Origin: Centroberyx gerrardi
Lineage: Eukaryota; Chordata; Actinopteri; Beryciformes; Berycidae
Assembly: GCF_048128805.1 (NCBI RefSeq)
Contig: NC_136005.1
Location: 16,278,260-16,342,259, forward strand
Length of the DNA stretch: 64,000 nucleotides
Reading direction: 5' to 3'
Position numbers and translations under genes: made by a program
Part shown: positions 12,901-37,900 of the stretch, in pieces
How positions within the stretch are numbered: position 1 is the first letter of the stretch
How the letters are laid out: each line of letters opens with the position of its first letter
Notes under the pieces: generated by a model
Databases searched by the model: none
Seen by the model: the letters and a program-made list of their open reading frames with translations, nothing else
What the model was told of the DNA's origin: nothing

Positions 12901-15900
12901 TCCAGTGGAGCTGCGCTACCCCAAATACCGAGGAGCCATGAAACTCTCCTTTATCAATGACAATCCTATTTGCCTGTACAACTACAAGCAGGCAGTCAAT
13001 ATAAGTGAAAAACAGCCTCATCTGAAGTAAGCAACAGTAAAATGGGATTAAAAGCTTAAATATTTTACTTTTACAGAGGAAGACATGAAGTCTGTTGTTA
13101 GTGAATGCAAAATAGTTTCAGAGCACACCCGGGATAATTGTGATGGCATATTCTACAACACAACAAAACACTAGCTGTGACTAAAAACTGTCAAATTGAA
13201 TTTTTCTTTTGTCATATTTCATTTCTTCAGGATTCCCCAGTCAGAGGTTTCTGATTATTATGAGGGAACTGGTTACCGCATGGCGCTCGTAAAAAACCCA
13301 GAGAAGAAAAGGAGAAGACTGTTCAAGTTCCACACAAACAGCCGAGAGACAAATGCCTTGTTATTCTACATTGGAAATGAAGTACGATGAGTTGACTGAG
13401 TTGAATGGATTTGACCAAAATAAAGCAGCACTTGTGCTAGTAATTACATATAAATACTCATAAATGTAATCAGCATAGTGGAACATTGTGTCTGTTCAAC
13501 ATTAATCGGTAAACACTGCCTTTATATATCTTCAGTACTACACTTTAATGTCCATTTTTTTTTCATCTTTTACAGGATTCTTACTTCTGTGTCTTTATGG
13601 AGAGAGGCCATCTTGTGCTGCAAAGAAAACAAGCCAATGAAGAGCTCAAAGTTCAGACTGATGAAAAAGTGTCTCTCTTTGTAAGATGATCTAACAGCTA
13701 AACTGTTGCTTTCATGTTACATTAACCTAGACATCATTCGGTGCAAGCGTTTTGCATTCAGTCTGTTGTTCCGTTTAAAAACTGTATAGTCTTCTTTCAC
13801 AGAACAAGAATTTTATAATTGACATGGATGTCAACTTTACTGTGCACTATGGACCGAAGCAAATCACTCTCACAGGCTTCATTAAAACTGAAGTCTACAG
13901 AAGTTATTACATTGGAGGTCTACCAGTACAAATCAGGGAGAGGTAATAAAACATGTGCTAATCAAACATGCAGCATTCAAATATTCATAGCAAATAAATG
14001 TTTTATACTATATCTGTCTATTTGTGCCTTTGAATCCCAGAGATAACATCACAGCTCCACCACTGAGAGGATGTGTGGATCACCTGACAGCCAATGGTCA
14101 ATATGTCGAGTATCACAGGACCATCGGCGTCAGTGTCAGATGTCCAGTCTCACTGCTGGTAAACTAAAAGAAACGACCATGATTCATGACTATTCGCAGT
14201 TGCATATATTAGACTGAACATAGAACACTGAAAATATCTTATACTGTATATTCATTATTTTCAAACTATTGCATGTTAAAGTAAGTAATAAGTGAATTCA
14301 GTGTGTTTTACTCAGTCTTTGTTGCTTGATGGTGGGCAGGATTTGTCTTAAAAGGGGACCGCCACAGAAGACTTTTGCCTATAGGGCCTCCAGCAGTTTA
14401 GAGCCAGCCCTGATTGTTAATGTTTCATGCGTATTACAGGGTGTTCGTAAAGCTACGTATGATTCAGTTGTGTCTGTGAACACTCTGGGTGTCTGGGACA
14501 AGCTGCCGGTCATGGTCTCTCTGGGGTTCAGGACCTCAGAGAAACATGGAGCTCTTCTCCGGAGCACCTATCAGGTAAACTCTGCGTGTCTCAGGTCCAG
14601 ATTCAAATGATAATCACTGGCTAAAGAGCAAGAGCAAGATGATTTTTCAAAAAGAAGTGTGACATGATATATGAATTCCTGGATTAAGTGATTATATTCA
14701 TAATTTCCTACCCTCCTCAGGACTCTACCTCTGTCCACGACATCCAGCTGTCTTTGGTTGATGGCCATGTAGTATTTAATTGTGACAATTATACATTGAA
14801 GTCGCCCAAAATGTACAGTGATGGAAGCTGGCATTACTTGTCAGCAGTGAGGAGCCCCTCAGGGTAAGACGTGTCTCTTTTTTTTGACATTTGTAACTCC
14901 AAATAAAATGTTCCGCTAACTCTTATGTAATGAATCAGACACTGCTAGGATGTGCAATATTTTCTTCAATACATCACATTACTAACCCTCTTATGGTTTC
15001 CTCAGGTTGGAGATGAGCGTTGATAATGTAAATGTGGGTCAGGGACAGACACTCAAGCCCTCGGAGCTAACTTTGGGAAGAGAGAAATTCAAAGGCTGCA
15101 TTGCTAACCTTTATACAAGGAGGTTGGTCAACATTAGAAAGCTACTTTACATTATTTTGAAATGGCACAGATGTAATATTAATGTTGTTTGACTTCTTAA
15201 AATAGCCTTTTCTCATATAATTATGTTTTTTTCTAAAAATCTTTAATCTAACACAGGCTTGACCCGAGCTTTTTACCTGCTGATCTAAGCTCATTGTCAC
15301 AAACGGGAGATGTAGTCCTTGGCATGTGTCGTCTTAATCCCTCTTCACAAGCCATGACTCTGCCAGCACCCCTTCTGCAAAGGCCCCAGAGACACAAAAC
15401 TGTGAGCACAAGAATACACTCTTCCCACACTATTGAAACAAATCCTTGAATTTCATCAGCTTATAATCACAAGTAGTCCAGATACATTGAACCCAATGAT
15501 ATTATTTTGTTCCATATTCTGTTATTATTTTATAATTAGATAATAACACAGGTCTGTCTCTGCTGTGTTTCAGATTCGGGCTCAGAGTGCCACCAAAGCC
15601 AGTCAGTGTAGACGACATCCGGCACAACATGGACAATACCGGCTGTCCGAGCCGCACAGCTGGCTCAGTTACAACATCCCTCCTGAAGACGTCAATTACA
15701 GGTAATATTAGCCATGTGTAAACACTGAAATACATTGGAAGTTCTTGCATCTGTGGAAATTATCATATGGTTGTTGTCTATTTTGCTCTGTCCTATGAAT
15801 CAATTGTGGGGTTTCTTTGTGGACTCAACAATTGGGGTATCATATGCCAAATACTTGTGATATTGTGGATTTGAATCATTTGTTGCATGTCATCCTCACT

Positions 15901-17945
15901 TTCCGTGTATGGTGTCTAATGAAACATTCATCATTTCTGTTTTTCCATTCATTAATTTGTTCATTTGTAAGAAATCAGAGAAATCCAATTGAACTTCTGT
16001 GTTGTTCTCCCTCCTCTTGTGCGTCTCAGGCCTCACTTCTCACTTGAAGTCAGAACCATGTCGTCTAAAGGACTGCTGCTCCACGTCTCGGGGAAAGGAG
16101 ACATTTCCCTGCTGGCTCTGTTTATGGCCAACGGCAAGATCAAGCTGTCACTTGGGCAAAACAGAATCATCCAGCATAAGAAGAAGAGCAACGATGGAAA
16201 CTGGCACAGAGTGATTACAATTCAGAGTGCATATACAGGCAGCATATGTCTTGCCTAATCATTTCTGTATCTTTTCAGTCTCCTATAGGCCGCAGATAAT
16301 TCAATTTCCAGCATGTTGATTTATATCTCTTCAAACACAGCAGTGATCCTGACCTTACTGTAAATTTGTTTAGCTGAAGCCTGTAGCTGAGTGATTTGTT
16401 TTGAATCAATTTGCTTGTCTGACAGATAATCTGTCTGTATGCGCAGGTTGTGTTCAGTGTGGAGAGAAACACTTTCCATCTGCTTGTTGATGGAATCCGC
16501 GTGACTGACGGTGTCTTGTCTAACGATGAGGGATCGTCTTTAGATCTGCACAATCCTGTATATTTGGGAGGAGTTCCTAAACACAAAACCTCAAATGTGT
16601 GTATCTTACCTCACGGTTATTTTTTACACCCATGTCACACATTTGCCTGCACATTTGTTTGTTTCTAGTCTATTTTTACTGAATTGATCCTGGCCAAATA
16701 AGTAAGCACATCATGTACATTTAAGACAGTTTCCCCATAGGGAGCAATTCAATTTCCTCTCCTCTCCTCTCCTCTCCTCTCCTCTCCTCTCCTCTCCTCT
16801 CCTCTCCTCTCCTGTGTTATTGTTGCTGTTGTAACTTACACTAAAATCTAAAATGCCTCTCTCAGGGACACCTCATTCCCAAGGAAAGTGTTATTGGCTG
16901 TATACGGGATTTCAAACTGAATGAGGTATTAGTTGGGGAACCAGTGGCCAGTCGTGGAGTTTCACCCTGCCTTGACAGACTCTCAGAGATTGGGACGTAC
17001 TTTGGGGGGAACGGTGGTCACATCGTCTTAGGTTTGACAGTGTTTTATTTCATAGATCCCAACGTATTGCATTATTTCTATTTTGTCAGTGTATGCTTGT
17101 TGCAACAAAACATTGACCTCAAATCTGATAAATATTTGTGTTTTAGATAAGTACTTCACTGTAGGCTCTCGTTTTGAGTTGGCCTTTGAGCTGCGGCCGC
17201 AGCATCTGACAGGCCTTCTCTTCCACGTCCAAAGCCACAAGACCAGCCTGAATGTGTTCTTAAGGGACAACAAGGTAAAACCTCGAAACTTTTGGAAATG
17301 ATGAATGTGGGTCATGTGTGTGGAGACAATGACTCAAAAGACAATCACAATGACTGCTTGTACACATTGCTATCTGACTTTCTAGGTTGGTGTCAACGTG
17401 AATGATGGTAGCGGTGCTGTCAGTGTCTCAGTGATTCCTCATCAAAACCTGTGCGACGGCAACTTTCATGCGGTTACAGGTACGACTTCTCACCCTAGCA
17501 GCAGTATACAGACTATTTCATACCTGTGTGGTTATCAATTTTAAAATTTCCTCTTAATACCGCTCTGATTTGTCCCTCAGTGTCCAAACAGCACAAAGTT
17601 ATCAAACTAGTGGTGGACTCCGTCTCTGAGCAGAAAGCAGGTTCCTCCTCGTCTGCTTCGTACTCAACGACACTGGATTCTCTTTACATTGGAGGCATCT
17701 CTGGTAAATCCATCAAACCTTTCATTGAGTATCAACATTTATGGAAAAACCTTCCCAGCATCTCATTCTTCTGTTTCTCCTTTCCTCTCCTCCATGCAGG
17801 GACAACTAAGAGAAACAGCGTCCCTGTGTCCTCATGGTTTGTCGGCTGCTTGCGGAACGTGAGAGTGAATGGGAGGCCGGTTGACTTTGAAGCAGCGTCC
17901 AGTGTGGTCGGCCCTGTGAGCGTCAATAAATGCCCTGCAGACTAA
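4889..17945 (+). CDS. lama3: Laminin subunit alpha-3, short (A-type) form
   Basis: Basement-membrane laminin alpha chain that assembles with beta3/gamma2 and binds integrins through its LG domains. Thirty-eight exons: 4889-5101, 5887-6000, 6169-6281, 6414-6497, 6643-6746, 6915-6959, 7163-7314, 7497-7607, 8131-8242, 8596-8766, 9396-9589, 9680-9796, 9895-10049, 10200-10344, 10438-10537, 10649-10765, 10891-11061, 11242-11393, 11524-11730, 11945-12096, 12341-12503, 12899-13026, 13231-13381, 13576-13680, 13803-13942, 14041-14158, 14440-14574, 14721-14863, 15006-15122, 15257-15401, 15574-15701, 16030-16210, 16447-16596, 16866-17031, 17147-17274, 17386-17479, 17581-17703, 17800-17945. All phases close, giving about 1729 aa against 1724 for human LAMA3A. 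Human-like segments include [20 protein letters not shown] and GPVSVNKCP. Start chosen because the first exon encodes a strong signal peptide. Exon 8 has a second in-frame acceptor (start 7470). Confidence 0.95.
6018..6082. repeat. (CA)n microsatellite in lama3 intron 2
   Basis: Interrupted CA/CG dinucleotide run beginning about 18 nt after the exon 2 donor. All three stop-free frames it creates are low-complexity artefacts. Confidence 0.95.
7163..11393 (+). other. lama3: lama3: coiled-coil (laminin domains I/II)
   Basis: Exons 7-18 (about aa 225-790) form the heptad-rich arm that trimerises with the beta and gamma chains. It starts after [13 protein letters not shown], the conserved Cys pair at the head of the coil. 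There are many Leu/Ile heptads and several NxS/T sequons (for example NITDL, NATNSS). It ends at TRNFVNR, just before LG1. Confidence 0.9.
11524..17945 (+). other. lama3: lama3: five laminin G-like domains
   Basis: Exons 19-38 (aa 791-1729) encode LG1-LG5. LG1 spans roughly exons 19-22, LG2 exons 23-26, LG3 exons 27-30, the protease-sensitive linker is mostly exon 31, LG4 exons 32-34 and LG5 exons 34-38. Recognisable signatures are [63 protein letters not shown] and FVGCLRNV, with the paired Cys near each domain end. LG1 carries an unusual basic run, RRRKRR (11659-11676). Confidence 0.92.
16756..16812. repeat. (CCTCT)n pentanucleotide microsatellite in lama3 intron 33
   Basis: About eleven near-perfect tandem copies of CCTCT, a pyrimidine tract about 50 nt before the exon 34 acceptor. 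Confidence 0.95.
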
Positions 17946-29253
<11,308 letters not shown>

Positions 29254-31116
29254 CCCCAGGAAGGGAAGTTGCAATGACTCAAGCTGTGCTCTTGATGAAA
29301 GCATGGCTTTTTACAATACGTTGAAAGCCATTCAAAACCACTGTACGACATTCTAGTGGACAGGCTCCTTTATTTTTCCATTTTAAGTGTTTTACACATC
29401 CAAATATAATAGCTAACAATGTCATAGCCAGTAACAATTCTCCTCATTAACTTGTGTATTCGGAGGATTTTAGTTGTGCCTCCCCCTCCCTTCAGTGAGC
29501 CATTCAGCACATACAAGCCTTTTGATGAGATCATCTCATTTAATGGTTACTTTACCATGAGTAGTATACTGGTGGTAGTGTTTTTCACATTCACAAACAT
29601 GCGAAAGACATTTAAGCATGTTACTCCAATAATGAAATAGAATTAATTGCCAATTGTTTGTCATACTTCATATTACACAACAAGGTAAGGGGAAGATTTG
29701 TCAAATTTAATACTTGATTCTACTAGATGTTTGTTCTGATAAAGTATTCCATGGGTTGATCAATATTTAATTAGCAGTTTTTCCTGAGTTTTCTCAGAAA
29801 TACTGTTTCTCTTACTTGAAATTCCCAACTATACTTGTCAAATTACCAGTGGTGTGACATGACTTTGTTATAATGTAAGTTGAACAGGGGCCACGCACAT
29901 TTACACTTGGATAAAAAAATAACATCACTCTGAATTAATATTTAATAATAATAATGATCCAATTATATAATTCAATTAAACTTCCATTGGATTTGATAAA
30001 TAACAAAGCAAAATGTTAATCAGATTGCTATGGGTCACCTAAACACACACTTATCTACTCTCCTGAATAGTATTACTCACATTCAAGTAGTTTGACATGT
30101 ACTTGTGACATCACCACACTTCACAATGCCCTGATGATGCTATGAACATGCATTTTTTAAATTTGAAACCAGTGGGCATTGATCTGTGCACTATGCATGG
30201 TATGGCAGGGTAACTGTGGCTCTAAAGACTGTACTGTAAATCAGACGAACCTGTATATCCGTCCCCTCAAATACATTTGGTATTGATATACATACAGTAC
30301 TGTAACTTGATCATGAAAAGGTGCTGCTAAATGTCAGCATAGTAAACACAAAGAACTGGCAACATATTTTGATAGTATTTTAGTGATACAGGCTTTTGTA
30401 TCAGTGCATACCGGTGACGAGTTTATTTACCACAAAACAGAAGTTATACTTTATATTACAGGTGTCATTTATGCTATTAAAGAATACAGCTTCCTTTTGG
30501 TGTGAATCTTGAACCCACGAGTCCTGTGAAGGCCAGCATGATAGACAGCAGTATTGGTGATCAAGATGATTCAAATGTGTGCTCTTGAATTGGACACAGA
30601 ATAATAATTCTACGATAAGAGTGAGTTTAACCAACCTCTTCAGCTCAGTTACCTATATACGAACGATTCAAAGCAGGGTATCGCCTTTTATTAATGAGCA
30701 CTCTGACGTACGGTCATCCAAGCAATAATAAGCAAACAAGACGAGGGCACCTTCATTTAAAGAGGCTTCTGAAAATGACTATCACAGTGTGTTTCTCATC
30801 CCATGTTCAAGATTGTGTATGAATAGATTTGTTTTGCTCACACTTAAGTTGGTTGGACACAGCCAGTCACCCCCTGTGATTGTGATGGATGTAAACTGTG
30901 GTAAATGTTGAGGCGACCGCTGAGCAAATGGTCAGCGCAGTACAAGTGATGTGACGTTATCAGTAAGATGTCACTTATCTGCTGTACCAAATACTGAGCT
31001 ACTTTTGTCATTGAAAGAATGTGTTTTGTTCATTTTGTCATGAGGTTTTGAACCTTGTTGAAATTGCGGTTACATGTAACAGGATGATGGCTTTCCCGTG
31101 TGTTTCTGAACTCAAC

Positions 31117-31122
31117 AATAAA
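31117..31122 (+). terminator. ttc39c: Candidate ttc39c poly(A) signal AATAAA
   Basis: Canonical hexamer about 1.9 kb past the ttc39c stop, followed within 30 nt by T-rich and GT-rich sequence. Using it implies a long 3' UTR. No nearer canonical AATAAA was noticed, but this was not searched exhaustively. Confidence 0.4.
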
Positions 31123-31499
31123 TTGTTGTCCATTAATCTACCAAATATTGTAGCTTTTTTGTCCTCAGCATTCTTTTGTTTTGGAATCACACTTTAGCTG
31201 GTAGATATGTAAAATGCATCATGGAGGACACAAGATCGCACAAGAATGCATATTGAGAAACACCTCAAATTTCAAAATAGTTACGCCCATGACCCTTGGA
31301 GGCAGGACTTGACTAACTATAAAGTGTTTTTTCTACGACCTATTTGCTGGATGTCAGCTCCTTCTGAGCGACAAGAGATAGTGACAGTCATTGTTCAGAC
31401 TTATAGATCCACAGTTTTATGCATAACCTCACTTTGACCATCACCTTTACCTCGAATGCCACATTGACTGTAAAACTTAGCAAAGATGCACAGTGTGGA

Positions 31500-32400
31500 C
31501 CTATAGGCACATATATGCACTAAGGAGATCCCCTTCAGAACAGCCCTGGAAGTGGCCACAGAGAGGGATGGAGTGCTACTACCTCAATCACCTGATTCAC
31601 AGTTTGAGGATTGAGATAGGAAAGTTGAGTTCAGTCACAGAGACACCTGTGTCCTCTGCTCTCTTGCACTCATCACTGTTTGACACGGTATGTAATTAAA
31701 ATGTTTGAACACTAGGAGGAGAACATGTTCCACCTATTGGCATAATTTGCGCACATAGATGGTGCACTTGTGTTATTTAAAGTCTCTTGGACAGCTTCAT
31801 GTACTGTAGGTCCTGAGGGATGGACTCATTAGCGGACATACCCATAGCTGCAGTGTAAGGGGTTTTGGATGCCAAACCTGCCTGACCATCTGCTTGGCTG
31901 GGTAACTGCCAAGAGAAACCTCTCATCAGACTGAGAAGTTCCACAAACCAACGCCTCCCCGGCCAATGTGGGGAAATCTGTAGATCTCTGTACCGCTAAG
32001 AGCTGACCCTGGAGGGGGAGAGCTATGAAATCGAGGTGTACAGCCTGCAGCTCTAAGACAGTGATGTGCTCCGAGGACCAAGGCGGCTCCTACAGGCCAT
32101 TTACCATTTTGCCCTCACTGACAGCGCACCCATCCCATCAGAGAGGCATCTGTGGTCACTAATGACCTCATGGATGGAATTTCCCACAGGGGAATATGCT
32201 GGGTCAGAGGAGTCCTGTTCCAGCAGAGGATGGCCCTCGTCACGCCCTCGTCACTGTGATTCTCCTCCTCCTGTCCCACTTGGGTTGGAGGTAAAAAGAG
32301 TTAAGCTATCGCTGGAGGGGCTGAGCTCTGTACGCCCAAGGGAGTCACTGCAGTTACTGCAGATATCATATCCAGCAACCTCTGAAACATAGACAATGGC
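31500..32400 (+). pseudogene. Degenerate coding-like remnant, unidentified
   Basis: GC-richer than its flanks. Short open stretches in shifting frames read like real protein: EVATERDGVLLPQSPDSQ near 31549, TLEGESYEIEVYSLQL near 32008-32055, and LRGPRRLLQAIYHFALT with SERHLWSLMTSW from 32066. Stops and frame changes separate them. I do not recognise the family. It could be a decayed gene, a processed pseudogene or an old transposon ORF. Confidence 0.35.
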
Positions 32401-34930
32401 GACCGCTTGCCAAGGTGAAAGTAGTTTGGGAGAGCCGGCATGTTGTTTACCCTCCGAGGGGTGAGGAAAACTGTAATGGTTAGGGAACTGAAACAGAGGC
32501 CTATATGAAGACAACCTGTTGACTTGGTTCCAGGTTGATCTTTTTTTTTTGACAAGATCATCTCTCCTTATGGCATGAGTACCATGTTGGAGGGATCGTC
32601 TTGTGCTATACTGATAAACAGACCAGACAACTTGAAACTCTATACTATGTGACTGAGTTGAGGAATTTTAAACCAGGTAGCATACAGTGGGATCTACATT
32701 GCACATAATCTACACTCCACATTTCCACTGTTACAGAATTTACTGCACTTTCAGTAAAACATGCTTTGTTTTGATGTCTTGATATACAGAGAACCCTTCT
32801 TTTGGCTTCCGAACCATTAAAAGGCTCACATTGATTCAGTGTGATCATGTGACACTACTGACTAGTGTACAAACACTATCAGTAGTGTACAATAGTAGTG
32901 TACAATAACATTTAATTCACATTACATGCAGGAAAGTCTCTGCCAGGGCCTGGTTTGCTTCAGGCGAGAATTTATGTGCAATTTTTTGTTAAGAGGAATC
33001 TGAGGAAAGCTGGTTTTGAAAATATTCTGCCAGATAACTAAAAAAAAAAAAAAGAGCATCCATTGTTAATAGATCTATCAAATGAAGAAGAGCTATGCTT
33101 CTGTGAGCCTAATTAAACTCAAGTAATAGAGCCATGATGTGGGACTCCATGTTATTAGCTCAGGAGACACAGAGGAATTCACAAGGTCAACAAGACGCAC
33201 AGTTAACCTTCTTAGTGCGGCGGGTCAGAGATCCTTCATCTGCTACATGCCAACAAGATGAATACCGGAGCGCACTTTGCACCAACAGAGTTACTTAAAT
33301 CACTTGTTTTGGCATTTCTAATGTACAATTAAACACCTGTTTTCTTGGCTTATATGATAAACCACGGCCTTGTGAGTCACTGTGTGGGTGCATATCATTT
33401 TTGTAAGTGGTGTACCTAATAAACCAGCCACTAAATGTATATTCTGTAATAAGCATGTAATAGGACTAAGGACTAAGGACTAAGCTATATATTTTCATTA
33501 CATTGATCTGATAAGTCTATTCCTGATACTCGTTTTGATATCATCTTGTCCATGATATGAGGCATTAAATACCCATATGACCCTATTAAAATATCAGTTG
33601 TTTATATCTTTTCCTATTAAGATCTACAGCTTCAACTAATCCCTGAGCTGAAATATCTAAGTGAGCAGAAGCCACACAGTAAACTTTGCTAGCTTCGTTC
33701 AGCAACTTCCCAGCTTTACAATATGCATGTAAAATATAATCATTATAGTTGCAGGTCTGCTTTATGAGGCACTGAGCACAACAGACGGACTATCACAACT
33801 ATATAATGTAGTTTATAAGTGTAGTATTGGTATAGAAAAATATAGATGAGATAAGATGAAAGTGTTTACTGCAAAATCTGCTCTAGCCTGCAGAAAAAAG
33901 TGCTTTAAAAATATTAATTACATTTCTTTTGATGAAACCATGGCCATCAGTTCCTGAAGGCATAGTTAGTTCAAATTTTCAATGGGATTTTGAGTCATTT
34001 GTCAGATTGTGGTCATGCATAGCAATCACACAAAGTCTCACAAAGAGGTTGACAACTAGATAATCATCAAAAAATAACACTGATGTTTTGTGAAAATAAC
34101 TGGAGTAACAAGAGATCTGCGTGCTCTTATTAAGGACCAAAATAGAATATATTAAAATCTTCAAAAAATTATAATATTAGAAACTCTAACAGTTAGTGAT
34201 ATTGTAGAACCATGTGGTTTCGCATTAAAAAGAAAGATGCCACAAATGAAACTCTCATTCATTCAGACCCCTGGTACTTTTAGATGTGTACTGTTTTTCA
34301 AATAGAACATGAAGAAATAATCACAAAACAGCTGTATGTAATATACTCTGTAATCCTGCTGTATGCTGGTTAAAAACACCTCTACAAGGACCTCATCAAC
34401 AATTAGAATGTTTTTTTTTTAAATATTTTTTGGTAGGCCTTGCAAGCTCATAATTCCCACGTCAACCTCATTTTAACTGGGATTGTGACTGCTAGAGAGT
34501 CAGTGGTCACTTTTTGAGTTTAACCCGTTTAAAAAAAAACATGTGAATGATGTGATGAGGCCCCTGAAGGTGGAATTTCAATTTGTGTGAAGTATATATA
34601 CAGATATACAGATCATTTAGAGTCACAGCACTATTATGGACATTTAAAACAAGACAGATGGACACTAAAACCATGATCCCCTGTGCATGAACCATGCTTT
34701 AGTGGCTTAATGCACCTCTACATTATGCTAAAAGTACATTATGAACAGAAAACAATTTGGTCTAAATGTAAATACAAATGCTACATTTCAAAGCAATGTC
34801 AAACAGCTTCACATTTTGTAACTATTAAATATCAGTTATTGACATTTTTATGCACAGTATTATCATAACGGATTAAGGCCACACTGTTAAAGTACATTAT
34901 TTGCATATTGCTTGTCTTTAGAAATGTCCA

Positions 34931-37900
34931 TTAATAAATGTCTGGCAGCTGGCTGTAATTCCTGTCCCAGTATCCGCCAGAAAACAGCCAGTCCTGAGAG
35001 CTGTTGTGGGGGTTTTGCCCCTGTTGAAACCACCTGAAAACACAGAGGAGATTATCTTTCAGTAAGAGCTTCTGGCACATCGAGATGCCAGAAAATTAAA
35101 ATACAGACAACTGAGAGAAAATGAGGAAAGAAGGTAAGGTCAGTTTCATCACATGGTTATGAGTAATCTGCATGGTCAGTGTTGGTGGTGTTGCATTTGA
35201 TTAAAATGACTAAACTATTGTACTGCCTATGCTGCATAAAAACGGCAAAAAAATGTATTTGGTAAGAAGGCTACTGTAGTATTTGAGTAATTCCATCAAG
35301 CGCCAGAAAGTGGAGCTGCCATGCCAGTGATAGTAAGAGCAGATTAATGGTTCAGTGTATTGTGTCCTAATTTCACCTCGACTTAGTGATTCTTTATCAT
35401 CAGTGATTCTGTATCATATCTCAGCATCAACAGGCACACAGTGATAGAAATGATTCGATTTTAGAGAGTAACAAGTTGTTTAGTATTAATGAGACGGCAG
35501 TCTGTGATGACATCACACATGTAAAGCACACCAGTCAAACAGCAAGTAACTCTAACCTTGGGCCGAGGGCAGGGCTCCTTTACATCAAAGCCAGGATGCA
35601 ACAGAAAAACAAGACAATGTAAGAGAAAGGCTTCAGCATTTCAAAGCAACAAAGTATAAAGCAGTATTGAGAGAGCTGATATAAATGCAGTATCAAAGAT
35701 TTCAATTACATTCATGCCACAAAGCTTGAAAACGTATTATTGTATATAGTTGTAAATTACATGAAAGCCAGTGCAGCTTCGCAAAACAGGAATATTCTGA
35801 GTTGACCAGGTTGACACTTTGTAAATATTAAATATCAATTCTTCCCAGTTTTATGCACACTGTTACCATAATGGATCACGGTCATGGTGTTTAAATGCAA
35901 TATTTATATATTGCTTCTAATTAGCTGGTCCATTAAAATGCAGTAACAAATACTGTGCTTGCATTTAGATCACAAAGAAAACTTATTTTTGAATAAATTT
36001 GCTGATGAGAGCTAGTTGAGTATAGCAATTTAGGGAGGAGAATACTTTTGAAGAGTTGACCAGTTTCATTAACAATCTCACCTCGTCTTCCACTCTTCAT
36101 CGGTCTTGGAGCGGTTTTTGCGAGCAGCTCTCTGCTTTTCCTCTAGCCTTTTCTTCTCCTCACTTGCGAGATCTACAAGGGGAAAGCATTTCAATAACCT
36201 TGCCGAGTTTCAGTCTATAGTGAAAAGATTTAGATTTGCAGATAGAGTATGTTCCTAATAATCAATACCAATATCACCGTTCTCCATGGCTCGTATGTCT
36301 GGCCTCAGCCTACAGTCTGTCTTAGGAATGACTCCCTCCATCTCCTTGTGCAGCTCGTTCAGTTGCATTGCAAAGGACGTAAAGCTGTACATCTTCAATT
36401 AAAAATAAACAGTTAGTCTCATATATTAAAACACACATCATCAGATACATATAATATCTGCAAAGGCAAAGCATAGCCGATCACCTCCGGGATTTGTATG
36501 TTGTGTTTTCTTCATCATGTCTTTGAGACTATGCTTCAATTAAAGCCCATATACAGTATACAATAATCAATAATCAGTCTGACCTCAGTGGAGTTGGCCG
36601 GTCTGGGGGCGATCCTCCACAGCAGCTGGCTGCCAGGAATGACTTCCACAGTCTCTGTGTCTGGCAGGGGGATTTCCTCCGTCTCCTCACCTCCACCCTG
36701 CACATAAACACACACACACTCACTGCTCAGCTGCAGAAATGACACTGGACTGCCACCACTAAACACTGATGAAGCTCTCTGCGAGATGCTGTGTGTTTGT
36801 ATTATTGTTATAGTGCGTTACACTGCATCTATTGACTGGTGTAATCGAATTGTGCAGTAAGGATGGAAATTAGGTCTTCTGCTATATTATCATTTTATTT
36901 GATGCCTTTGATAGCTTTGAGATGTAAATAAAGTAAAATATGTTAAAGTTCATACCTGTTTGCAGACTTTTTTCTCTTCTGCCCCCTTCTTGTCATTTCT
37001 CTTATGTGCTTCCAGTGCAGCAGGATCCATTAAGTACAAACACTCGGTCCACTTCCCATAGAGAGCACAGAGCTTCTTTTTGCTGCGTAAAACACACAAA
37101 CACATCCTCAGGCCTAAACATCGGATAATGACTTCAGTCCGTTTTCACAACAACAACAACAACTCTTAAACTGACAGAAAGACTGCTTTTGGGTATATAA
37201 TGGGGATTCTACTTTGCATCAGCTAAAATGGCTGCCATATACTTTAAAAAATGAAAATAATCACAGTTTCATGTGTGGAGAGCGCTTCAGACTTAGCAAG
37301 CTTAAAATAAACCTCTGGAATATTCAGCCAAGTGAAATTTTGCCAGGGAAACATTGATTTTCCAAGTCTCATGAGCCAAAGCATTGCTCATTCCTTTGGC
37401 AGTATCAAGCATTATATGCCAAAGACAAATTAAGTATTTTTATGAGGGTGTGTAGCTGATAAGTGTGAGTAAATCATGACTGAGATGTGAATGGATGGAC
37501 CTGCCAACATTGAGTGTACAAACATGTTTTCGCCCATCTGCTTCTATGGCATGCTAGCTCGTCTTTCCCTTGGTTGTGTCTGTTTTAGATTTCATTTAAT
37601 TTAATTTTCCAACCACGTGTCCTTCAAGAGCTGGCATTCATGACAATTAAGAATGTATTCATAACTAATCTGCCTGGGTAAATTGTTAATTTATGATTTT
37701 GTCTATCTTTTGGATACTGATGTCTTGCACTCTGAGGTAGAAATGTGCTCCAGTGGGAAACTGGCTCAAATATTTAAGCTATAGCCAATAGACCTACTTA
37801 ACTTTGTAGGTCCCGATTCATAAATGAATCATATTTACTGGGGTTCAAATAAGGGAGAAACCCTTATTGTCACAGAGTCAGACAAATTCTTTGAACAACA

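Larger units (their letters stand above)
29254..34930. other. Convergent intergenic region between ttc39c and osbpl1a
   Basis: 5.7 kb between two stop codons, shared by both 3' UTRs. No intact gene is visible. Human CABYR sits at this position, but nothing here reads as its N-terminal RIIa domain. The one coding-like patch (31500-32400) is listed separately. The remainder is AT-rich single-copy-looking sequence. Confidence 0.5.

Noticed and set aside
32066-32392. 108-aa open frame as an intact gene
   Set aside because: Upstream and downstream coding-like pieces are in other frames and broken by stops, with no splice signals that join them; kept only as a pseudogene candidate.
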